Source of the DNA: Clostridia bacterium
GTDB taxonomy: Bacteria > Bacillota > Peptococcia > DRI-13 > SM3-B62
Direction: 5' to 3'
Assembly: GCA_018433675.1 (NCBI GenBank)
Contig: JAHDQS010000005.1
Span: forward strand, 62,001-126,000
Length of the DNA: 64,000 bases
Shown piece by piece: positions 1 through 9,296 of this stretch. The notes under the pieces were generated by a model. The model had not been told where the DNA came from. It saw only the letters and a program-made list of their open reading frames with translations, and made no database searches. The translations under genes and the position numbers were made by a program. Position 1 is the first letter of the stretch. Each line of letters starts with the position of its first letter.

Positions 1-158
1 AGACGGGGTTTTGATTCAAATACATATCCTTCCTTTTTTAGGCTTTTGATATGCTTCCAAACAGAGGTACGAGTTACCCCTAGTTTATCGCTTATTTCTT
101 CTCCTGAAAGATATCTGCCCTTTTCTTTTAAAAGCAATCCTAAAATAGCTTCTTTCAT
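1..158 (-). CDS. birA: BirA N-terminal HTH region (biotin repressor/ligase), partial
   Basis: Only the first 52 codons are inside the window; the gene runs off the left edge. The start ATG is at 158, preceded by GGAGG ten bases upstream. The peptide begins MKEAILGLLLKEKGRYLSGE and continues with a winged-helix pattern (SDKLGVTRTSVWKHIKSLKKEGY) split here as SDKLGVTRTS and VWKHIKSLKKEGY, typical of the DNA-binding domain of BirA, which represses biotin genes and, through its missing C-terminal part, attaches biotin to carboxylases. The ligase domain cannot be seen, so a monofunctional or other HTH_11 regulator is possible. It is divergent from rpmB. Confidence 0.8.
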   Translation of the reverse strand, partial: MKEAILGLLLKEKGRYLSGEEISDKLGVTRTSVWKHIKSLKKEGYVFESKPR

Positions 159-239
159 TCTTACTTAGCCTCCATCCCTTGTTTCCACCTCATGACTCAA
201 GTATTTTACTGATTTGACCTAACCGACCCGCTAAATTTG

Positions 240-268
240 TTGCATTGCTAAGTAATTTTTGATAAAAT
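240..268 (+). promoter_or_regulatory. Putative sigma-A promoter of rpmB
   Basis: TTGCAT (240-245), a 17-base spacer and TAAAAT (263-268) lie about 65 bases before the rpmB start. Spacing is ideal and both hexamers match the consensus at most positions. Called by eye only. Confidence 0.5.
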
Positions 269-332
269 ACTCTAGTGGATTGAACATACTTGATATACCG
301 TTCTCTTCATCGTACTTAAGGAGGTGTATTAA

Positions 333-524
333 ATGTCTTATAAATGTGATATATGCGGAAAAGGCAGAAGCGTGGGTATGAAAGTCAGTCACTCCCATAT
401 CAGGACTAAGAAAGTCCTACGCCCCAATCTGCAAAATGTTAGAACAGTTATAGACGGTAGGCCGGTAAAATTAAAGGTTTGTACACGCTGCTTGCGTTCC
501 GGTAAAGTACAAAGGGTTGGGTAG
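333..524 (+). CDS. rpmB: 50S ribosomal protein L28
   Basis: Structural protein of the large ribosomal subunit, 63 residues, the usual size. It carries CDIC at residues 5-8 and CTRC at 50-53, so it is the zinc-binding (C+) form of L28. The start is set by AAGGAGGTG nine bases upstream. The gene is monocistronic with its own promoter at 240-268. It converges on thiN with only seven bases between the two stop codons, and no obvious terminator hairpin is seen there, so the two transcripts probably overlap at their 3' ends. Confidence 0.97.
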   Translation: MSYKCDICGKGRSVGMKVSHSHIRTKKVLRPNLQNVRTVIDGRPVKLKVCTRCLRSGKVQRVG

Positions 525-531
525 TTACTGT

Positions 532-1173
532 TTACTTTATCCTGATGGCCAAAAGAAACCCTTCTTCTATAGTAATCTCAGCCTCATCCTCACAAAATAC
601 GTTACTAACACCATTGGAGATTCCCATAACAAATTGGCCTTCCGGAACTTGATAGCTTAAACCGCTTGTGCTGATACCCCGTACCTTTTCACTCAACGGT
701 AAAAGAGAGATAATATCTCCCTTTTTACCGTTGAGTTTTTCTTTTGCGCGAATCAAAGATATTTCCTGGATACTGTCAATTATTCTGATCCTGGCCTCTT
801 TCGCCTCCGGCAGCACTAAAAGCATGACATTGGCCAACGTATGGTCGAATCTGCTACCTAAAGCCGCAACCAACAATATATCACGATAACCCATCTCCAA
901 AGCCTTTAAGACTGCCAAATGGGTATCCGTATAGTCCTTGTTTGACGGGTGTCTCTCAATTACCACACCTTTTCTTTCCAGTTCCCCTACTTCCTGAAGA
1001 GTCAGGGTGTCAAAATCACCTATCGCCAGGTGCGGTACCATCCCAAGTTTTGCAGCATATCTGGCCCCACCGTCAACAGCAATAATGTAGTCGGCATTTT
1101 CGACACTGTCAATGATGCTCTCATCAACATTTAAATCCCCTCCGGTAATAATCAGACACTTCTTTTTTTCCAT
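532..1173 (-). CDS. thiN: Thiamine pyrophosphokinase
   Basis: 213 residues, normal for the family. It transfers pyrophosphate from ATP to thiamine to give the coenzyme thiamine diphosphate. Visible family motifs are IAVDGGARYA near residue 32, the acidic IGDFDTL near 51, PSNKDYTDTHLA near 76 and the GSRFDHTLAN stretch near 106, which together form the ATP and thiamine site. It is the last gene of the long minus-strand cluster starting at priA, 38 bases after rpe, the standard position in Clostridia and Bacilli. Confidence 0.93.
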   Translation of the reverse strand: MEKKKCLIITGGDLNVDESIIDSVENADYIIAVDGGARYAAKLGMVPHLAIGDFDTLTLQEVGELERKGVVIERHPSNKDYTDTHLAVLKALEMGYRDILLVAALGSRFDHTLANVMLLVLPEAKEARIRIIDSIQEISLIRAKEKLNGKKGDIISLLPLSEKVRGISTSGLSYQVPEGQFVMGISNGVSNVFCEDEAEITIEEGFLLAIRIK

Positions 1174-1211
1174 GGCCTGTCAACACCCCCGCATACTTTG
1201 CACCATAACGA

Positions 1212-1868
1212 TTATCTTTGGTATGACTCCATTAATTGGGCCACAGCTTGTGCAGGATTAGGATGATTAAAGACCGCCGAACCTGCCACCAGAACATTTG
1301 CTCCTGCCTCAACAACAAGGGGTGCCGTATCACGGTTGATTCCACCATCAACCTGAATATACAAATCCGGATTTTTCTCCAGAGCCCAGTCCCGTAATTT
1401 TTTTATTTTTGGAATAACCGAAGGTATGAACCTTTGTCCGCCAAATCCTGGATTAACGCTCATTAACAGTATTAAATCCACATCCTCCAATACATATTCA
1501 ATACCATTAAGCGGAGTATGAGGATTGAGAGCTACGCCCGCCTTTGCCCCCGTCTCCTTAATCATTTGTACCGTTCTGTGCAAGTGCGTGCAAGCCTCTA
1601 CATGTACAGTGATTAAATCTGCTCCGGCCTTGCGAAAATCATGAATGTACATTTCCGGCTTCTCTATCATCAAATGAACATCAAAAAAAAGCCTGCTTTT
1701 TGTCCTTAAATCCTTGATAACCACAGGTCCGATCGTTAAATTCGGCACAAAATGCCCGTCCATAACATCAATGTGCAACCAATGAGCCCCGGCTTTTTCC
1801 ACATACTCGATTTCACTGCCCAGTTTACTAAAATTAGCCGAAAGAATTGAAGTCGCCAACAACACCAT
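1212..1868 (-). CDS. rpe: Ribulose-phosphate 3-epimerase
   Basis: 218 residues, a full TIM-barrel enzyme that interconverts ribulose 5-phosphate and xylulose 5-phosphate in the pentose phosphate pathway. Metal-binding residues are in place: H32 and D34 in [14 protein letters not shown]65 in DVHLMIEKP and the aspartate of QVDGGIN near 173. The phosphate-binding VNPGFGGQ is also present. The start ATG at 1868 follows an AAAGGAGGT site located over the 3' end of rsgA, with three bases between the genes, so rpe is co-transcribed and probably coupled to rsgA. Confidence 0.96.
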   Translation of the reverse strand: MVLLATSILSANFSKLGSEIEYVEKAGAHWLHIDVMDGHFVPNLTIGPVVIKDLRTKSRLFFDVHLMIEKPEMYIHDFRKAGADLITVHVEACTHLHRTVQMIKETGAKAGVALNPHTPLNGIEYVLEDVDLILLMSVNPGFGGQRFIPSVIPKIKKLRDWALEKNPDLYIQVDGGINRDTAPLVVEAGANVLVAGSAVFNHPNPAQAVAQLMESYQR

Positions 1869-1871
1869 TAG

Positions 1872-2759
1872 CTAATACCTCCTTTCATTCTCTGCCACTT
1901 CGCTAAGTATTTGCAAATACCTCTCATAACGTTCAAAATCTATTTCCCCGCCTTGTGCAGCCTCCCTCACCGCACAAGCCGGTTCGCTCTTATGAAGGCA
2001 AGAATTGAACCTGCACTGACTGCTAAATTTAAGAAAATCCGGATAAAACGCGGTCAGATCCTGCTGTTTCAGCGTCGGGGGCAAAACAAGTCTACTGAAA
2101 CCGGGAGTGTCGGCCAGTAATCCTCCACAGGACAACCTTATTAACTCAACATGCCGGGTTGTATGCTTACCCCGTAACAATTTCCCGCTTACCCCTTGGG
2201 TTTTTAGAGACAAACCGGACTCCAAGGCATTTAACAGGCTTGATTTTCCCACACCTGAGGGACCGGCAAAAACTGAAACTTTTTCTTTTAACGCCTCTTT
2301 TAACTTTGCTATCCCCAGACCCTCTATGCTGCTCGTCACTATTACGGGAAAACCTGCTCTTTCATATTTCTCCGCAATACTTATGTTATATTCCGGCGGC
2401 GTCAAGTCTGCCTTATTAAAGCAAACTATAGGCCTTACCCCCTGAGTCTGAGCCATTATCAATAACCGATCCAGAAGAATGAAGTCCGTTTTTGGTTCGC
2501 TTAAGGCCAATACAATTATCACCTGTTCAACATTTGCTACAATCGGTCGATATAACTCAGTTTTGCGGGGCTCTACACTTTCAATGACCGCCTTTTTTTT
2601 GTCAAGATCTACCGTTGAGACTACTACCTTATCCCCCGGCAAGAAGTTCTGTTTTTTTGTTCTGTATTTTCCCCGCAGAGAACACTCCCAGAGACCCTGT
2701 CCGTCCCAGACATAATAAAAGCCGCTGTAACCTTTAATTATGATGCCTTCAAATGTCAA
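1872..2759 (-). CDS. rsgA: Ribosome small-subunit biogenesis GTPase RsgA
   Basis: 295 residues. A circularly permuted GTPase that acts late in 30S subunit maturation. Order of elements: OB-fold at residues 1-65, G4 motif NKAD at 115-118, then the P-loop GPSGVGKS at 166-173 and DTPGF near 218, which is the permuted order diagnostic for RsgA. A C-terminal zinc knuckle (CRFNSCLHKSEPAC) lies near 249-262. The gene sits directly after the PASTA kinase gene, ten bases apart, as in many Firmicutes. Confidence 0.96.
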   Translation of the reverse strand: MTFEGIIIKGYSGFYYVWDGQGLWECSLRGKYRTKKQNFLPGDKVVVSTVDLDKKKAVIESVEPRKTELYRPIVANVEQVIIVLALSEPKTDFILLDRLLIMAQTQGVRPIVCFNKADLTPPEYNISIAEKYERAGFPVIVTSSIEGLGIAKLKEALKEKVSVFAGPSGVGKSSLLNALESGLSLKTQGVSGKLLRGKHTTRHVELIRLSCGGLLADTPGFSRLVLPPTLKQQDLTAFYPDFLKFSSQCRFNSCLHKSEPACAVREAAQGGEIDFERYERYLQILSEVAENERRY

Positions 2760-2769
2760 TATCTCTCCT

Positions 2770-4623
2770 CTATTCTATGGGGAACTCTTCTATCAACTGA
2801 TTGTCAATATATACCTCAATCACGCCGCTTCCGGCGTATCTGATATACCGCTCCACAGATTCCCCGTTATAATGATAACTATCATAATCAACATACCTTC
2901 CACTCACATCATCAACGATGATTTTCAGCTTGCCGCTTTGGGGCATCACAACCTTAACAGGTATAGGCCTGCTAACCGGACCCGGCCCTATACTGACTAC
3001 AAAGTTGACAGTCGATCCCGCCAGCATTTCACTTTCGGGCTGAGGATCCTGTCTGATAACATACCCTTCAGGATATTCCATGCTTCCTTCCTCCTGCACT
3101 ACCCCCAGCGTTAATTCTAAATCCTGAATTGCCGCTTTAGCCTGATCTGCTGTTTGTCCCACTAAATTTGGTATCTTAACCCAAGCCGGCTCCGGTCCCT
3201 TGCTGATAATAAGCTTAACTTGGAAGCCTTGGACTACTTCTTTTTCGGCAGCCGGCTCTTGATGTATCACATAGCCTGCCTTAATCTGGCTATGATAAGC
3301 ACGGCTTATTTCACCCAGTTCAAGCCCTTCCTCAGTCAGAGCAGCCTTGGCAAAAACCAGCAGCTGCCTAGTTACATTCGGCATTTTTACATATTTAGGG
3401 CCGCTACTTACACTTACCTTTACTTCACTACCCTTTTTTACAATCTCTTCAGACCCCGGCTCCTGAGTAATAACATTTCCGACCGGGTATGTGGGATGAT
3501 GTATCTCTTTCTCCTTGACAATATTCAAATCCAAGGCCGTAAGCTCCTCGGCAGCCTCCTCTATTGTCTTACCGACCACATTAGGAACCGTAACCTTATT
3601 ATACATCAAGGCCATCGAAGACAGATATATCCCGGCTAAAAATCCGACTATTATAATGGCAAAAATAATCACTTTCCCTTTATTAGATATTCTTGCTGTT
3701 GTTTTTTTTCTGCTTCTTTTTCCGTCAGCCGCCGGTAGCCCTGGCGCATCATCACTCGTTTTTCTTTCTGCTACAGGTTCCTCTTCCGGTGAGACTTCGA
3801 AGAAACCGTTAAGAGTAACGGACAATAAATCTTTTTTTAAAGCCTTGACCGATTGATACCTGTCTTCAGGTTTTTGGTCAATTGCCTTGAGAATAACCTT
3901 TTCCAGGGCTTCGCTGATGTTGGGGTTAAGTTCTCTGGGCAAAACCGGATCCTCATGCAGCTTTTTCATAGCAACGCTTATTGTTGATTCCCCGTCAAAA
4001 GGCAGTTTTCCGGTCAGCATTTCATAAATTACCACACCAAGAGAATAAATGTCCGATCTTTCGTCGGCTATATGTCCTCTGGCCTGTTCCGGAGAAAAGT
4101 AATGCACCGAACCGAGCACGCTTCCCGTGTGTATCACCGTCGCGGTCGAAACGGCTCGTGCTATTCCAAAATCCGTTACCTTAGCCAGCCCGCTGTCGGT
4201 AATGATAATATTATGAGGCTTGATGTCCCTGTGAATGATTTGGTGTTCATGTGCATGCTCCAAGGCATCGCAAATTTGCCCAATTATGCTTGCAGTCTCC
4301 TCCAGGCTGAAGGTTCCTCTTTCTTTGATGATCTTTTTTAGGTTCTTACCCTCAACCAGCTCCATAACCAAATAGTGAATGTCTTCTTCCCAACCGACAT
4401 CATATATATTGACAATATTTACATGGGAGAGACTTGCAACTGCCTGGGCTTCATGGCGAAAACGCATCAGAAAATCTTCGTCACTGGAAAATTGCTCCCT
4501 TAGTACCTTTACAGCGACAGTCCTAAAAAGATAAGTATCCTTAGCACGATATACCAGAGCCATACCGCCTCCACCGATAAGCTCCAGAATCTCATAACGC
4601 TTTCCTAACAACCGACCAATCAC
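2770..4623 (-). CDS. prkC: PASTA-domain Ser/Thr protein kinase (PrkC/Stk type)
   Basis: 617 residues. The cytoplasmic kinase domain covers about 10-270, with glycine loop IGGGGMALV (17-), ATP lysine K39, catalytic HRDIKPHN from 131 and DFG at 151-153. A basic linker leads to one membrane segment at about 318-340. Three PASTA repeats follow outside the cell (about 345-410, 413-480, 484-553), then a 60-residue tail of unknown role. PASTA repeats bind muropeptides or lipid II, so the kinase reports on cell wall state and spore germination signals in model Firmicutes. It is paired with the phosphatase gene 26 bases upstream. Confidence 0.96.
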   Translation of the reverse strand: MIGRLLGKRYEILELIGGGGMALVYRAKDTYLFRTVAVKVLREQFSSDEDFLMRFRHEAQAVASLSHVNIVNIYDVGWEEDIHYLVMELVEGKNLKKIIKERGTFSLEETASIIGQICDALEHAHEHQIIHRDIKPHNIIITDSGLAKVTDFGIARAVSTATVIHTGSVLGSVHYFSPEQARGHIADERSDIYSLGVVIYEMLTGKLPFDGESTISVAMKKLHEDPVLPRELNPNISEALEKVILKAIDQKPEDRYQSVKALKKDLLSVTLNGFFEVSPEEEPVAERKTSDDAPGLPAADGKRSRKKTTARISNKGKVIIFAIIIVGFLAGIYLSSMALMYNKVTVPNVVGKTIEEAAEELTALDLNIVKEKEIHHPTYPVGNVITQEPGSEEIVKKGSEVKVSVSSGPKYVKMPNVTRQLLVFAKAALTEEGLELGEISRAYHSQIKAGYVIHQEPAAEKEVVQGFQVKLIISKGPEPAWVKIPNLVGQTADQAKAAIQDLELTLGVVQEEGSMEYPEGYVIRQDPQPESEMLAGSTVNFVVSIGPGPVSRPIPVKVVMPQSGKLKIIVDDVSGRYVDYDSYHYNGESVERYIRYAGSGVIEVYIDNQLIEEFPIE

Positions 4624-4649
4624 AGCCTCACCCCCTAACCTTTTTATCC

Positions 4650-5360
4650 CTACTCATATTGTACCAAGACAACAGTCACGTTATCAGTCCCACCTTTTTG
4701 AAGGGCCTGCTCAACCATCATTTTTACCTTATCCTGCAAACCAACGGTTTGTCTGATTATCATCATCATACTTTCTTCACTGACATGATTATATAGCCCG
4801 TCCGTGCACAACAACAGATAGTCATGCACCTGCAAGTCGATTGTCAGCAAGTCGATTTGCGGCGCAATTCCGGTTCCTAAAGCCCTTGTCAAGACATTGC
4901 GCTGCGGATGATTTTTCGCTTCTTCCCTGGTCAGGCTTCCGCTTTGGTATAGCTCATTCACCAGAGAATGATCTTGCGTCAACTGTTTCAACTCACCGTG
5001 ACGTAAAAGATAAGCCCTGCTGTCCCCGATATGGGCCAAATGTAAGAAACCTTCATCCACCAACGCCGCCGTGACGGTAGTTCCCATTCCCTTGTATTGC
5101 TCATCACAGCCTTTTTCGTAAATAGCCATATTAGCCTTGTTCAAGACATTTTGCAAGTCGATAGCAGTGGCTCCGCTGTTTTTTGAAAAGCAAAATTCAC
5201 TGTCAACGACTTCAATTGCTAACCTGCTGGCTGTTCCTCCTCCATGATGCCCGCCCATACCGTCAGCCACCACAAAAAGACCACGTTCCGGAGAAAGCAG
5301 GTATTTGTCCTCATTTTCTTTTCTAACCAAACCTACATCAGTAAGAGCATTAGCAAGCAA
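4650..5360 (-). CDS. prpC: PP2C-family Ser/Thr phosphatase (PrpC/Stp)
   Basis: 236 residues, the usual length for the bacterial short PP2C. It removes phosphate from substrates of the PASTA kinase encoded next to it. Metal-coordinating residues are visible: D18 in RKENEDKYL, D33-G34 in VVADGMGGHHGG, the aspartate of LLCTDGLYNHV near 186 and that of GGTDNVTVVLV near 226. No membrane segment, so it is cytosolic. The gene lies between rlmN and prkC, 16 and 26 bases from each. Confidence 0.95.
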   Translation of the reverse strand: MLANALTDVGLVRKENEDKYLLSPERGLFVVADGMGGHHGGGTASRLAIEVVDSEFCFSKNSGATAIDLQNVLNKANMAIYEKGCDEQYKGMGTTVTAALVDEGFLHLAHIGDSRAYLLRHGELKQLTQDHSLVNELYQSGSLTREEAKNHPQRNVLTRALGTGIAPQIDLLTIDLQVHDYLLLCTDGLYNHVSEESMMMIIRQTVGLQDKVKMMVEQALQKGGTDNVTVVLVQYE

Positions 5361-5376
5361 GTAACTTCACTTCCTT

Positions 5377-6453
5377 TTAATCACTGTAAGCATTACTTTC
5401 TTTGGCAGCCAATTGCCCACAAGCGGCATCTATATCGCTTCCCTTTTCCTCTCTCAGCACCGCATTTATCCCCAAATGACGTAAATGTTCCAGAAATCTC
5501 CGAGCGTTTATACGCCCGGGAGTTTTAAACCCTTCCCCTTCTACCTTATTCAGCGGAATAACGTTGACATTGGCCGCTACCCTGCTGATCAGACGCGCAA
5601 GCTTACCTGCCTGCTCTTGGCTGTCATTAAAACCTTTCACCAGCACATATTCAAATGTTATCCTGCGCCCTGTCTTCTCCTGATAATATTGACAGGCTCC
5701 CAGCAATTCTTCCAGGGGGTATTGCCTGTTTACCGGCATAATCTCATTTCGCAGGTTATTGTCCGCAGCGTGCAGAGACACCGCCAAAACAATATCCAGG
5801 TTTTCCTCGGCAAGCTCCCGGATTTGCGGGACAAGCCCGCAGGTAGACAATGTTATCCGACGCATCCCAATTCTTTGACCATTCTCATGGTTCAATATCC
5901 TGATGCTTTTCAGCACCGCCGGCAGGTTCAACAAGGGCTCGCCCATTCCCATATAAACCAGATTGTCCACTTTGAAATCCGGTTCTTCCTCCCTCATACA
6001 ACGGGTTATATCCAAAACCTGTCCCAGTATTTCTCCTGCCGTCATGTTTCTAACCAAGCCTAATTTGCCGGTTGCACAAAACACACACCCCATCGGACAG
6101 CCAATCTGGGTTGAAAGACAAACCGTGTTTCTGTTTCTGGTTATATCACCTTGATGCCTCAAAAGCACGCTTTCCACAAGGTTCTTATCAGCCAGCTCCC
6201 ACAAAAACTTATTTGTTCCATCACGGCTGATTTGCCTTTTCAATAAATTACCGGTTAGAAGTCGATAGTTATCTGCCAAAAACCCTCGGCAATCCTTCCC
6301 GATATTGGTCATTTCATCCCAATTTGACACAGCCTTGGCTTGGACCCAATTGAAAATCTGCTGGGCCCTAAACCCCTTCTCACCGGCCGCAACCAAGAAA
6401 GCCTGCAGCTCCTCCTGTTTTAAACACCTGATATCCGACTTCAGATTATTCAT
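5377..6453 (-). CDS. rlmN: Dual-specificity 23S rRNA/tRNA adenine-C2 methyltransferase RlmN
   Basis: 358 residues. A radical SAM enzyme that methylates C2 of A2503 in 23S rRNA and A37 in some tRNAs. The iron-sulfur cluster ligands are C119, C123 and C126 in CPMGCVFCATG. The conserved GMGEPLLN follows the cluster, and the C-terminal cysteine needed for the methyl-transfer cycle is present near 345 (AACGQLAA). The gene begins one base after the rsmB stop, so translational coupling is likely. Confidence 0.96.
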   Translation of the reverse strand: MNNLKSDIRCLKQEELQAFLVAAGEKGFRAQQIFNWVQAKAVSNWDEMTNIGKDCRGFLADNYRLLTGNLLKRQISRDGTNKFLWELADKNLVESVLLRHQGDITRNRNTVCLSTQIGCPMGCVFCATGKLGLVRNMTAGEILGQVLDITRCMREEEPDFKVDNLVYMGMGEPLLNLPAVLKSIRILNHENGQRIGMRRITLSTCGLVPQIRELAEENLDIVLAVSLHAADNNLRNEIMPVNRQYPLEELLGACQYYQEKTGRRITFEYVLVKGFNDSQEQAGKLARLISRVAANVNVIPLNKVEGEGFKTPGRINARRFLEHLRHLGINAVLREEKGSDIDAACGQLAAKESNAYSD

Positions 6454-6454
6454 A

Positions 6455-7795
6455 TCAATTCCTAACCAATCCGGCTATAAAGAAACCTTCCATTTGATCT
6501 TCAAAGGGTAAAAGCTGCAGCATACCTACATCCGATAATCCCATATCCGTCTCCTTCTGATAGGGCAGTGACTCATAAATATTATAACCTTTTATCTTTG
6601 GAAACTCTGCCCTCAAAAGGTTGATGTTCTCCTGGTTTTCCTCCGGCTCTGTGGTACAAGTGCTGTAAACCAGCCTGCCGCCTTTTTTTAACCTCTTGGC
6701 GACACTCCTTAAGATTTCTCTCTGGATCGAAACCAACTCGGCAATATCGGCTTCGCTCCTGCGCCAGCGCAAATCAGGCCTTCTTCTGATAACCCCTAAC
6801 CCGGAACACGGGGCATCGACCAAGATATAATCAAATTCTTCATCCATTTGTTCCGCAATTTTGGCCGCATCCTGCAAAACCGTTTTGATAATCGATATAC
6901 CCAGCCTCTCGGCGGTTTCCTCAATCAACTTTAGCCTATGCTGATGGATATCGCAAGAAATTATTGCCCCTTTATTATTCATCAATTGCGCTAGGTGCGT
7001 TGCCTTGCCCCCCGGCCCAGAACAGGCGTCAAGCACATTTTTCTCCGACTGCGGAGCCAGGACATGGGAAACAAGCATCGAACTCTCGTCTTGTACCGTA
7101 AAAAACCCGCTCTTGAAGGCAACTAAACTGCCGATTGGCGGCCCTTTTTTGATGATTATTCCTTCGGGAACTTTGCTGCTTTTTTCTGCTTCACAGTCTT
7201 CCTCTTCCAAAAGCTTCAACAGCTTGTCCGGAGTACACCTGAGAGTATTGGTCCTAACCCAAAGCTCGGCAGGGGAATTGTTAAACTCACAAAGCTTTAA
7301 GGTGTTTTGAAATCCGTACCTTTTCAGCCAGCGCTTAATCATCCACGAGGGATGCGAATGCATGACCTCAAGATATTTTGCCGGCTCTTTTTCCCTGTCG
7401 GGCCATGTGATTTGCTGCGGATCGCGCAGATAACTTCGCAAAACACCGTTAACCAACCCGGCAACACCTGCATGAAAATACTTTCGCGCCAGTTTGACGG
7501 CCTCATTAGTAACCGCCGAAGGCGGGACCCTATCTAAATAAAGCAACTGGTAAAAAGCCATTCTCAATAATATTACGGCCCCGTTTTCTAACTTATCCGG
7601 TTTTTTAACCATCCGGTTGATGATCCAATCCAAAGTCAACTTATGTTTCACCGTACCGTATACCAATTCGGTACAAAAGCTTCTCTCCAAGCGAGGTAAT
7701 TCATATTTGTTTAAAATCTCATCAACAACAATATTGGCATATGCCCCTTCGTTGATGGCCATCAGGGCACGATAGGCAGCTTCGCGACCCTTCAT
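6455..7795 (-). CDS. rsmB: 16S rRNA (cytosine-967-C5) methyltransferase RsmB
   Basis: 446 residues. An N-terminal NusB-like RNA-binding domain (about 1-135) is followed by a Rossmann methyltransferase with the SAM motif LDACSGPGGKATHL, the catalytic-region motif LVDAPCSGLGVIRRRPDL and the nucleophile region VYSTCTTEPEEN. It methylates C967 of 16S rRNA. It is directly next to the metallopeptidase gene with no gap and to rlmN, an arrangement common to Firmicutes. Confidence 0.95.
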   Translation of the reverse strand: MKGREAAYRALMAINEGAYANIVVDEILNKYELPRLERSFCTELVYGTVKHKLTLDWIINRMVKKPDKLENGAVILLRMAFYQLLYLDRVPPSAVTNEAVKLARKYFHAGVAGLVNGVLRSYLRDPQQITWPDREKEPAKYLEVMHSHPSWMIKRWLKRYGFQNTLKLCEFNNSPAELWVRTNTLRCTPDKLLKLLEEEDCEAEKSSKVPEGIIIKKGPPIGSLVAFKSGFFTVQDESSMLVSHVLAPQSEKNVLDACSGPGGKATHLAQLMNNKGAIISCDIHQHRLKLIEETAERLGISIIKTVLQDAAKIAEQMDEEFDYILVDAPCSGLGVIRRRPDLRWRRSEADIAELVSIQREILRSVAKRLKKGGRLVYSTCTTEPEENQENINLLRAEFPKIKGYNIYESLPYQKETDMGLSDVGMLQLLPFEDQMEGFFIAGLVRN

Positions 7796-8512
7796 TTAAC
7801 TTCTCCGTCTCCCACCTAAGACTCCGGAAATCAAAAGCAGCCTCACCAAGTTTAAAATACCCATCAGCGCTGAAGCAACATAGGTCATAGCCGCAGCATC
7901 CAAGACGGATTTTGTTTTCGGCAATTCATCAGAGGAGATATAATCTCCGTTATGCAAAATAGCCATGGCCCGGCTTGAGGCATTAAATTCAACGGGCAGC
8001 GTAACCAACTGAAAAAGCACTACCGCCGCAAACAAATATATTCCTAAGTAGACTAGATTGGTCCCCATACTCCCCGACAAAAACAGACCGATAAAGAGTA
8101 AAGGAAAAGCCAGGTTGGAGCCGAAATTAGCCACAGGTACCAACCCGTTTCTGATGTTCAACGGCACATAGCCTACGGCATGCTGAACGGCATGACCCGT
8201 CTCGTGTGCGGCCACACCCAGAGAGGCTAGAGAATTCCCTTGATAAACCTGTTGTGACAAACGAACCATCTTGACCCTGGGGTCATAATGATCACTCAAA
8301 TTTCCACCGATCATTTCCACACCGACATGATCTAAACCTTGCGACCTCAAAATCGCCCTGGCAACGTCCGCACCTGTCAGTCCTTTGGAAGATGCCACCT
8401 TTGAGTAACGGGCAAAGGTCGATTTGACCTTGGCCTGTGCGTACATGGCCAGTATTATTCCGGGAATCAATATTATCATGCTTGAATAAAAAGACAACGG
8501 ATAAAAGTACAT
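7796..8512 (-). CDS. Membrane zinc metallopeptidase, YugP family
   Basis: 238 residues. Membrane segment at about 7-25, the zinc-binding HETGH at 103-107 in LGVAAHETGHAVQHA, then three more hydrophobic segments (about 130-165 and 205-235). The conserved third ligand region PVEFNASSRA is present. This is the neutral zinc metallopeptidase 2 (YugP) family, whose substrates are not well defined. The gene ends where rsmB begins and follows the DUF116 gene by one base, so it is in the fmt-rsmB operon; the conserved link hints at a role in quality control of membrane or translation products, which is inference. Confidence 0.9.
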   Translation of the reverse strand: MYFYPLSFYSSMIILIPGIILAMYAQAKVKSTFARYSKVASSKGLTGADVARAILRSQGLDHVGVEMIGGNLSDHYDPRVKMVRLSQQVYQGNSLASLGVAAHETGHAVQHAVGYVPLNIRNGLVPVANFGSNLAFPLLFIGLFLSGSMGTNLVYLGIYLFAAVVLFQLVTLPVEFNASSRAMAILHNGDYISSDELPKTKSVLDAAAMTYVASALMGILNLVRLLLISGVLGGRRRS

Positions 8513-8513
8513 C

Positions 8514-9296
8514 CTATTCAGCCTCCTGTCTAAAGAATCTCAGAGCTTCTTCGACCTTTTGTAAATCCACACGCGTATTACAGCAAGGACCCTCCGGGCG
8601 TTCGTTCACCACACCGATAACCGGTATATGCGTTACATCCTGCAACCCGCTGGTCAAATCCCTTTCACAAGCAATAGCCACAATGGCCTGGGGTCTCCTC
8701 TCCTTGACCGCTTTTCTGGCAAAAGTCCCGCCGGAAGCGATGCAAAGATCGGCCTGATAATGTTTTGCTATTCTCCGCAAATCCGCTATTTGGCATTTGC
8801 CGCAATCCCTGCAATTATCCACGTCCATAGTGATTTTATGAGGACATTTCACCCACTGCAAGCAATGGGGTGCAAGAATCATGATCCTTTGATAGTATTG
8901 TTGGTTATTACTTATTCTAGTCATATGATTGGATACCTGAACAAAGGAATTCTTGATTTTCATTTCATCAAAGCCCAAAAGCTTGCCCAGCTGAAGTGCC
9001 AAAGGAAAAAGAAAATTTGTTGCGGAATAAATAATATTATTCATGCACTTAAAGGTCTTTCTGCGCCACACACTCACCACCAGGGCAACAATACCCAGTG
9101 AAAACAAAGATAGGACTAAAAGTATTGCAGCGATAAAGGCAGTGAGTATAACCTGATTAATAACTATTGTGCGTTTGCTCACTATATACCAAGCTAAAAC
9201 ACACACTACAAAAATAAAAGCAATACTAATACCCAAAAGACCGATAAATAACCTTTTTCGCATAACATTTTCTGCTCTATTATCCGTCAAAGACAT
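8514..9296 (-). CDS. DUF116-family membrane protein with cysteine cluster
   Basis: 260 residues with the start at 9296, chosen because GGAGAAGGG stands a few bases before that ATG; the frame stays open for 60 bases further. Two N-terminal membrane segments (about 13-42 and 47-78) precede a soluble domain with cysteines at about 145, 151, 162, 165 and 168 (NCRDCGKC), then IASGGTFARKAV and a late ERPEGPCCNTRVD. Conserved cysteines suggest metal or iron-sulfur binding. DUF116 has no proven function; it is repeatedly found beside fmt and def in Clostridia, as here. The gene overlaps the end of fmt by 17 bases. Confidence 0.85.
   Translation of the reverse strand: MSLTDNRAENVMRKRLFIGLLGISIAFIFVVCVLAWYIVSKRTIVINQVILTAFIAAILLVLSLFSLGIVALVVSVWRRKTFKCMNNIIYSATNFLFPLALQLGKLLGFDEMKIKNSFVQVSNHMTRISNNQQYYQRIMILAPHCLQWVKCPHKITMDVDNCRDCGKCQIADLRRIAKHYQADLCIASGGTFARKAVKERRPQAIVAIACERDLTSGLQDVTHIPVIGVVNERPEGPCCNTRVDLQKVEEALRFFRQEAE

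Noticed and set aside
525-531. Terminator between rpmB and thiN
   Set aside because: Only seven bases separate the convergent genes and no hairpin is seen there.
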